Part shown: piece by piece, positions 59,135-64,000 of the stretch
Layout of the letters: each line of letters starts with the position of its first letter
Numbering within the stretch: position 1 is the stretch's first letter
Assembly (NCBI RefSeq): GCF_004323735.1
Contig: NZ_CP036455.1
Span: 4,335,101-4,399,100 of the forward strand
Source of the DNA: Streptomonospora litoralis
GTDB lineage: Bacteria; Actinomycetota; Actinomycetes; Streptosporangiales; Streptosporangiaceae
DNA: 64,000 nucleotides
Reading direction: 5' to 3'
Translations under genes and position numbers: made by a program
Notes under the pieces: generated by a model
What the model was told of the DNA's origin: nothing
The model's input: only the letters and a program-made list of their open reading frames with translations
The model's database searches: none

Positions 59135-59466
59135 ATGCCCACCGCGGAACGCACCGTCGTCCACGACGCGGCGGTCCTCACCGCCGACTCCGCGGACACG
59201 GTGTACGAGCACGGGACGATCGTGATCGAGGACGGCCGCCTGACGGAGGTGCGCCCCTCGGCGCCCGGCGACGGCGAGGCTGCGGACGAGACGGCCGTCG
59301 ACGGCCGCGGCAAGCTCGCGCTGCCCGGACTGGTCAACGCGCACGCCCATGTGGAGTCGGCCGGGGTGCAGGGGGCGTTCAGCGACCTGTCCACGTTGCG
59401 CCTGGGCGCGGAGGCCGCGGCGCTCTTCCACCGTTCCGCGGACTACGCCGAACTGGCCGGCGCGGG
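59135..59466 (+). pseudogene. Amidohydrolase, N-terminal fragment
   Basis: The start of a cytosine-deaminase/amidohydrolase-type enzyme: TVVHDAAVLTADSADTVYEHGTIVIEDGRLTEV (the usual small beta-domain) and then LALPGLVNAHAHVESAGVQG with the zinc-binding HxH. Homology stops after about 110 residues (YAELAGAGW). From there the same frame continues only as nonsense to a stop at 59593, while another frame carries the C-terminal part of HipA. The remaining three quarters of the enzyme, including the other metal ligands, are missing, so it cannot be active. Confidence 0.8.
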
Positions 59467-60276
59467 GTGGCCGGTCAGCCTGATCTCATTAAGCCCTCCA
59501 TTCCCGGCCTCGAGCACCATCACCTCAACGAACACCTGCGCCTGCGGGCAGCACAGCTGGTCGGCCTGCCCGCAGCCAACACCGAGATCATGACGCGCGG
59601 CGATATCGAGGTGCTCGTCTGCGAACGTTATGACCGCCGACTCGTCGGCGGCCGCTGGCAACGCATCCACCAAGAAGACCTCTGCCAGGCGCTGGCGGTA
59701 CATCCGAGCATGAAGTACCAGGCGGCCGGGGGCCCCGGCATAGCCAAGATCGCCGCCCTCCTGCGCGGACTCGCCGCTCCCGACCGGCAGCAGAGCGCAC
59801 GCCGCTTCTTCGACGCCCTCGTCTACAACGTCCTCATCGGCGCCACGGACGCCCATGCGAAGAACTACTCGCTACTGTTGGGGCCTGCTTCCCGGGCGCA
59901 GTTGGGGCCGCTGTACGACGTGGCCACCGTTCTGCCCTACGACCAGCGCCCCGACCACACATCGGCCATGAAGATCGGGAGCACCTGGCAGATGCGCAAG
60001 GTAACCCGGCAGGACTGGGGAGCTGTGGCGACCGCTCTCGGGTTGCCGGTCGAGCAGGCCATGGAGCGGGTGACCGCCCTACGCGCCGCCGTCCCGAAGG
60101 CGCTGCACCGCGCGGCCAGGGAGGACACGGTACCCGAACCTCTCCGGCAACAGGCGATCCGCATCGCAGATCTTGTGACCGCCCACGTCGAGAACCGCCG
60201 CGCATCCTTCGCGGTCCTCGATCCCACCGCCTCCTCCCCGACCACGGGAGGCGGCTCCACAGATCCCGGCCGATGA
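59467..60276 (+). pseudogene. HipA-like serine/threonine kinase, C-terminal fragment
   Basis: About 268 residues matching the C-terminal kinase part of HipA toxins. Visible: GQPDLIKPSIPGLEHHHLNEHL (usual 'ILKP...HHxLNE' start of the core), VLVCERYDR, RRFFDALVYNVLIGATDAHAKNYSLLL with catalytic Asp and Asn, and LYDVATVLPY (metal-binding Asp). The N-terminal Couple_hipA and ATP-loop region is absent, and no HipB antitoxin gene is present. It is joined in a different frame to the amidohydrolase start near 59470, indicating a deletion or recombination scar. Tail disordered. Confidence 0.8.
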
Positions 60277-60321
60277 GGTCGCCCCGCGCCGCACGACCGC
60301 TGGAGCGGTTCCGGACACCGT

Positions 60322-60327
60322 TAGGGT
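60322..60327 (+). promoter_or_regulatory. Putative -10 box (TAGGGT) of a leaderless gene
   Basis: TAGGGT ends seven bases before the aldo/keto reductase ATG, with no ribosome site between, matching the DUF4429 promoter geometry. Confidence 0.5.
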
Positions 60328-60334
60328 CGTCGGC

Positions 60335-61312
60335 ATGGAAGAACGCAAGCTCGGAAAGACCGGCAGGAACGTCAGCGCCGTCGGGTTCGGCGCTTGGCAG
60401 ATCGGGGATGCGTGGGGGTCCGTCGGCGACGAGGACGCGCTGGCGGCGCTGCGGACCGCGGTGGACTCGGGGATCAGCTTCATCGACACCGCCGACGTGT
60501 ACGGCGACGGGCGCAGTGAGCAGCGCGTCGGGCAGGTGCTCAAGGAGTACCCGCACCTGACGGTGGCGACCAAGATGGGGCGGCGGGTGCCTCAAGAACC
60601 CGCGAACTACAGCCCGGAGAACTTCCGGGCCTGGAACGACCGCTCCCGCGCCAATCTGGGTGTGGACACCATCGACCTGGTGCAGCTGCACTGCCCGCCC
60701 GAGGCGGTCTACGCCTCCGGAGCCGTCTTCGACGACCTGGACGCGATGGTCTCCGAAGGGCGCATCCGCGCCTACGGGGTCAGCGTCGAGACCTGCGCCG
60801 AGGCGCTGGCCGCGATCGAGCGGCCGGGTGTGGCCAGTGTGCAGATCATCCTGAACGCCTTCCGGCACAAGCCGCTGGAGGAGGTGCTGCCGGCCGCGCG
60901 GGAGGCCGGTGTCGGCATTATCGCGCGGGTGCCGCTGGCCAGCGGGCTGCTCTCGGGCCGGTACACCGCGCAGACCAGCTTCGGGGAGGACGACCACCGC
61001 AACTTCAACCGCGCGGGGGCGGCGTTCGACGTCGGCGAGACGTTCTCCGGCGTCGACTACGAGACGGGCCTGGCCGCGGTGGAGCGCATCCGCGAGGTGG
61101 TACCCGAAGGGATGACGATGGCGCAGTTCGCGCTGCGCTGGATCCTGGACCAGCCGGGTGTCAGCACGGTGATCCCCGGCGCCCGCAACGCCGAGCAGGC
61201 GCGCGGGAACGCGGCCGCGGCCTTCCTCGCGCCGCTGCCGCAGGAGGTACACACGGCCGTGCGCGAGGTCTACGACGAGCTGGTCCGCCCGCAGGTGCAC
61301 CACCGCTGGTGA
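60335..61312 (+). CDS. Aldo/keto reductase
   Basis: A 325-residue NADP-dependent oxidoreductase of the AKR superfamily. The catalytic tetrad is visible: Asp and Tyr in FIDTADVYGDG, Lys in VATKMG and His in VQLHCP. The C-terminal NADP-binding part (IPGARNAEQARGN) is canonical. It most resembles the YccK/Tas-like group that reduces aldehydes or quinone-like substrates. ATG 60335 follows a -10 box so closely that translation is probably leaderless. It is convergent with the ROK gene. Confidence 0.92.
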   Translation: MEERKLGKTGRNVSAVGFGAWQIGDAWGSVGDEDALAALRTAVDSGISFIDTADVYGDGRSEQRVGQVLKEYPHLTVATKMGRRVPQEPANYSPENFRAWNDRSRANLGVDTIDLVQLHCPPEAVYASGAVFDDLDAMVSEGRIRAYGVSVETCAEALAAIERPGVASVQIILNAFRHKPLEEVLPAAREAGVGIIARVPLASGLLSGRYTAQTSFGEDDHRNFNRAGAAFDVGETFSGVDYETGLAAVERIREVVPEGMTMAQFALRWILDQPGVSTVIPGARNAEQARGNAAAAFLAPLPQEVHTAVREVYDELVRPQVHHRW

Positions 61313-61320
61313 CGGCAGGG

Positions 61321-61334
61321 CCCCGGCTCCGGGG
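61321..61334. terminator. Short palindrome between aldo/keto reductase and ROK genes
   Basis: CCCCGGCTCCGGGG is a 6-2-6 palindrome 9 bp after the reductase stop; weak but placed as a convergent terminator. Confidence 0.35.
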
Positions 61335-61378
61335 TCGCCGGTCCGCCGGCGCGGCGCCGACCGCCCGTCCTGCGGCGC

Positions 61379-62662
61379 TCAGGCTTCGGCGGGGCGGGCG
61401 CGCGCCTGTTCGGGTTCGGCGAGATGCTCGGGGATGCGGGTGCCCGGCTGCAGCGGCACGAGCTCGGACTGCAGCACCGTGGTGGCCGCGCCGATGGCCG
61501 GGGCGGTCGCCGCCGACGTGGAGATCTGCACCGCTACCGGGTGTGTGGCGCGGGCGAAGAAGGCGCGGTCCAGCTCCTCTTGGATGATCGGCAGGTACAG
61601 GGAGCCGGCGACGGCCAGGCTCTGCCCGCTCAGCACGACGCGGTCGAGGTCCAGCACGTTGGCCAGGGTGCGGGTGGCCATCGCCAGATAGCGGGCGGAG
61701 CGGTCGACGATCGCGCGGGCCGCGGGCTCGCCGCGGCGTGCGGCGCGGGCGACGGCCGCGAATTCCGCCGCCACCGACGAGCGGCCGCGCGGGCCGTCTG
61801 GGTCGAGTCCCGCCGAACGCGCCGCCTCGGCGTCGGCCCGGGCCCGGGCCACCACGGCGGCGGGCCCGGCCATGACCTCGGTGCACCCGCGCGCCCCGCA
61901 CCAGCACTCCGGTCCGTCGGGATCGAGGCAGATGTGCCCGATCTCGCCGGCGTTGCCGCTGGTGCCGTGGTAGGGGATGCCGTTGATGAGGATGCCCGAG
62001 CCGATGCCGGTGCAGACGTAGACGGCGGCGAAGGTCGAGGAACCGTTGACCGCGCCGGACCAGTACTCGCCCAGGGCCGCCGCGGTGGCGTCGTTGCCGA
62101 GGACGACCGGGAGCCCCGTTCGCCGCTCGACCGCCTCGTCCAGCGGGAAGTCCTCCCAGTGCCGCATGATGGGCGGAGCCAGCCGCATGCCGGTGGTGGG
62201 GGTCAGCGGCCCCGGAGAGACGAGGCCGATCCCCAGCACGCGCGCCTCATCCACCCCGACACCGTCGATCAGCGTGCGCACCTCGGCGGCCATCCGCTCG
62301 ACGACCGCGGGCGGGTCCTCGGTGCCCGCGCCGGCCCGGGTCATCCGCGCCACGACCGAGCCGCCGAGGTCGGTGAGCACGTAGGCGATGCCGGAGTGGT
62401 CCAGGTGCACGCCGACGGCGTAGCGGGAGGACTGGTCGAGCTGGAGCAGCACCCGCGGCTTGCCGCCGGTGGACTCCGCGCGCCCGGTTTCCTTGACCAG
62501 GCCGTCCTCGATGAGCTTGCGCACGACCGTCGAGATGGTGGCGCCGGTGAACCCGGTGGCGTCGATGAGGCCGACGCGGCTGATGGTGCCCGCTGCCCGG
62601 ATCACGTCGAGCACCGCCGCCCGGCTGCTGGCATGCGGAATCGCCCGCGCTGGCGCGCCCAC
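61379..62662 (-). CDS. ROK family transcriptional regulator
   Basis: A 427-residue protein of the NagC/XylR/ROK family. An N-terminal winged HTH (AAVLDVIRAAGTISRVGLIDATGFTGATISTVVRKLIEDGLV) precedes the ROK sugar-kinase-like domain with GNDATAAALGEYW, GTGIGSGILINGIPYHGTSGNAGEIGHI and the zinc motif CWCGARGCTEVM. Such regulators repress sugar-catabolic genes until bound by a sugar or sugar phosphate. GTG 62662 follows GGAGG; upstream in-frame sequence is Arg-rich and unlikely. It is divergent from a secreted sugar dehydrogenase, a plausible target. Confidence 0.9.
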   Translation of the reverse strand: MGAPARAIPHASSRAAVLDVIRAAGTISRVGLIDATGFTGATISTVVRKLIEDGLVKETGRAESTGGKPRVLLQLDQSSRYAVGVHLDHSGIAYVLTDLGGSVVARMTRAGAGTEDPPAVVERMAAEVRTLIDGVGVDEARVLGIGLVSPGPLTPTTGMRLAPPIMRHWEDFPLDEAVERRTGLPVVLGNDATAAALGEYWSGAVNGSSTFAAVYVCTGIGSGILINGIPYHGTSGNAGEIGHICLDPDGPECWCGARGCTEVMAGPAAVVARARADAEAARSAGLDPDGPRGRSSVAAEFAAVARAARRGEPAARAIVDRSARYLAMATRTLANVLDLDRVVLSGQSLAVAGSLYLPIIQEELDRAFFARATHPVAVQISTSAATAPAIGAATTVLQSELVPLQPGTRIPEHLAEPEQARARPAEA

Positions 62663-62993
62663 CTGGAACCTCCGCTTCACTCCCCGCTGCGATCCGGCGC
62701 GGTCCCTGCGCTGACCCGCGCGGTCGCCGCCGGCACCTGCGGAGTTTACCGCCGCGCTCACGCCGCCCTGCGCGCCGGTCGCCCGGGCTCGTCGGATGAA
62801 TACCCACCGCAGCCCGGGGCCACTCGCGCGGCCACGGGAAATCGACCGCCGGACGCAGTCCTGCACGGCGGCCTTTTCCGCCATAGGCGGTTCCGCGGAA
62901 CCGAAAGTATCGGAATTCCGGCGCGCCCGGCGAATTCGCGCCGCGTGACCTGGGGCGGGATCTCCACCCGACCTGCAACCCTGGCGAATGTGT

Positions 62994-63007
62994 GTATACC
63001 GGTTTAC
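62994..63007. promoter_or_regulatory. Imperfect palindrome GTATACC-GGTTTAC, candidate ROK operator
   Basis: A 14-bp palindrome with one mismatched pair and a central CCGG, about 95 bp before the sugar dehydrogenase gene and divergent from the ROK gene. The remaining 62663-63100 gap is AT-richer to the right and has no gene. Confidence 0.35.
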
Positions 63008-63100
63008 CCTCGATGCGGCAATGATCACTCCGAGCACGAGGTGGCACACCCGGGGGATTCGCGTGTCGGGTGAGTGGATTTCCGATTCTCAGGAGCCAGA

Positions 63101-64000
63101 ATGTCGCACCACCGATGGGCGTGGCGCGTTTCCGCGACCACGACCGCGCTCGTCTTCGGGTTACTGACCCACCTCGGCCCCGCGGCCGCCGAGGAGGCCG
63201 GCCCGGCGGCCGCGGACCCGCCCGCCGCGGCTGCCGAGGCGCAACTCCCGCTGGATCGGCTGCAGGTCACCAGCACCCGTACCGACGCCGCGCGGCTGGA
63301 CCGCCCCACAGCGATCGACTCGCCCGCCGACGGCAGCGGTCGGCTTTTCATCACGGAGAAGGAGACCGGAACGGTCCGCGCCTACCATCCCGACACCGGC
63401 CTTTCCGCCGAACCGCTGCTCGACATCGGCGACCGCATCACCACCGAGGGCAATGAGCAGGGGCTTCTCGGAATCGCCACGCCGCCCGATTTCGCGCAGC
63501 ACCCGGCGCTCTACGTCGCCTATACCGGCGCCGACGCGGGAACGCTGACGCTCTCCCGTTTTCCGATGGACAGTCCCGACCAGTCGAGTGTCCCCGCCGA
63601 CGGCGAGGAGGTGCTGCTCACCGAGGAGCACTCCGAATACACCAACCACAACGGCGGCGCGGTGGAGTTCGGTCCCGAGGGATACCTGTACTGGAGCCTG
63701 GGCGACGGCGGAAACGCCGGAGACAGCCTGAACAACGGGCAGAACCTCGGCACGCTGCTGGGTTCGATCGTGCGCATCGACGTCAGTCAGGCGTGCGGCG
63801 GACTCGCCTACTGCGTCCCCGAGGACAACCCGTTCGTCGGCGTGGCCGACGCGCGCCCGGAGATCTGGGTCTACGGTCTGCGCAACCCGTGGCGGTTCTC
63901 CTTCGACCCGAAGAACGGTTCGATGTGGATCGCCGACGTGGGCCAGGGCATTCACGAGGAGGTCAACCACCTGCAGGCCGACGAGGGCGGCACCAACTTC
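63101..64000 (+). CDS. PQQ-dependent sugar dehydrogenase / GSDH-domain protein (3' partial)
   Basis: The first 300 codons of a secreted glucose/sorbosone dehydrogenase-type protein; it runs off the window. A signal peptide occupies about 30 residues (ALVFGLLTHLGPAAA), followed by an Ala/Pro linker. The beta-propeller shows DRPTAIDSPADGSGRLFITEKETG, EQGLLGIATPPDF, the YTNHNGGAVEFGPEGYLYWSLGDGG signature and VYGLRNPWRFSFDPKNG. ATG 63101 has AGGAG five bases upstream. Residue 21, in the signal peptide, is encoded by TTA (63161-63163), the rare codon read by bldA tRNA in Streptomyces. Confidence 0.9.
   Translation, partial: MSHHRWAWRVSATTTALVFGLLTHLGPAAAEEAGPAAADPPAAAAEAQLPLDRLQVTSTRTDAARLDRPTAIDSPADGSGRLFITEKETGTVRAYHPDTGLSAEPLLDIGDRITTEGNEQGLLGIATPPDFAQHPALYVAYTGADAGTLTLSRFPMDSPDQSSVPADGEEVLLTEEHSEYTNHNGGAVEFGPEGYLYWSLGDGGNAGDSLNNGQNLGTLLGSIVRIDVSQACGGLAYCVPEDNPFVGVADARPEIWVYGLRNPWRFSFDPKNGSMWIADVGQGIHEEVNHLQADEGGTNF

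Noticed and set aside
58520-59431. 303-codon minus-strand frame over the amidohydrolase fragment
   Set aside because: Antisense to recognisable amidohydrolase sequence; His/Arg/Gly-rich product without domains.

Overview
The window is high-GC DNA from an actinomycete. GTG starts, GTGA/ATGA stop-start overlaps, a SARP regulator, an Scr1-like XRE regulator with DUF397 partners, several P450s and apparent leaderless promoters all point there. A Nocardiopsaceae- or Streptomyces-like genome is my inference; no rRNA or core marker settles it. I see no tRNA, rRNA, CRISPR array or intact transposase.

Layout. 1-8 kb: end of a drug-type ABC exporter, a secreted pectate lyase behind two LacI-type palindromes, a SUMF1-domain protein, a MarR/SDR divergent pair and an atypical Nramp-related transporter. 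7-15 kb: two P450s (one without the ExxR motif), a lipoprotein, a TetR-like regulator carrying a second HTH at its C-terminus, and a three-gene beta-lactamase locus with the layout known from Streptomyces cacaoi (blaL divergent from blaA-blaB). 15-27.6 kb: an NB-ARC/TPR protein, a two-gene operon behind SARP-like direct repeats, a 1092-residue SARP/NB-ARC/TPR regulator, a TetR/SDR pair with two perfect operators, and the XRE/DUF397 locus. 27.6-33.2 kb: a response regulator, a histidine kinase whose reading frame runs without a stop into an MMPL/RND transporter, and a small secreted protein.

33.4-52 kb is the most distinctive part: two divergent, tightly coupled operons without any PKS or NRPS. 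The minus operon has two DegT aminotransferases, a UbiA prenyltransferase, a 52-codon coupled frame, an FAD oxidoreductase, an AMP ligase, a long CaiB-type CoA transferase, a second AMP ligase and a methyltransferase. The plus operon has two Gfo/Idh/MocA dehydrogenases, a TIM-barrel isomerase, an M20 peptidase, an Ldh_2 dehydrogenase and a small uncharacterised protein. Together they suggest an amino-sugar or aminocyclitol unit joined to a prenylated, CoA/AMP-activated acyl part; the product is not identifiable from sequence.

52-64 kb: an EF-hand protein, two tandem YaaH-like membrane proteins, an MpaB/Lcp-like oxygenase, a DUF4429 protein ended by the terminal repeat of a 616-bp transposon-like element, a scar joining an amidohydrolase start to a HipA end, an aldo/keto reductase, a ROK regulator and the start of a secreted sugar dehydrogenase. 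Strong inverted repeats separate most convergent units.
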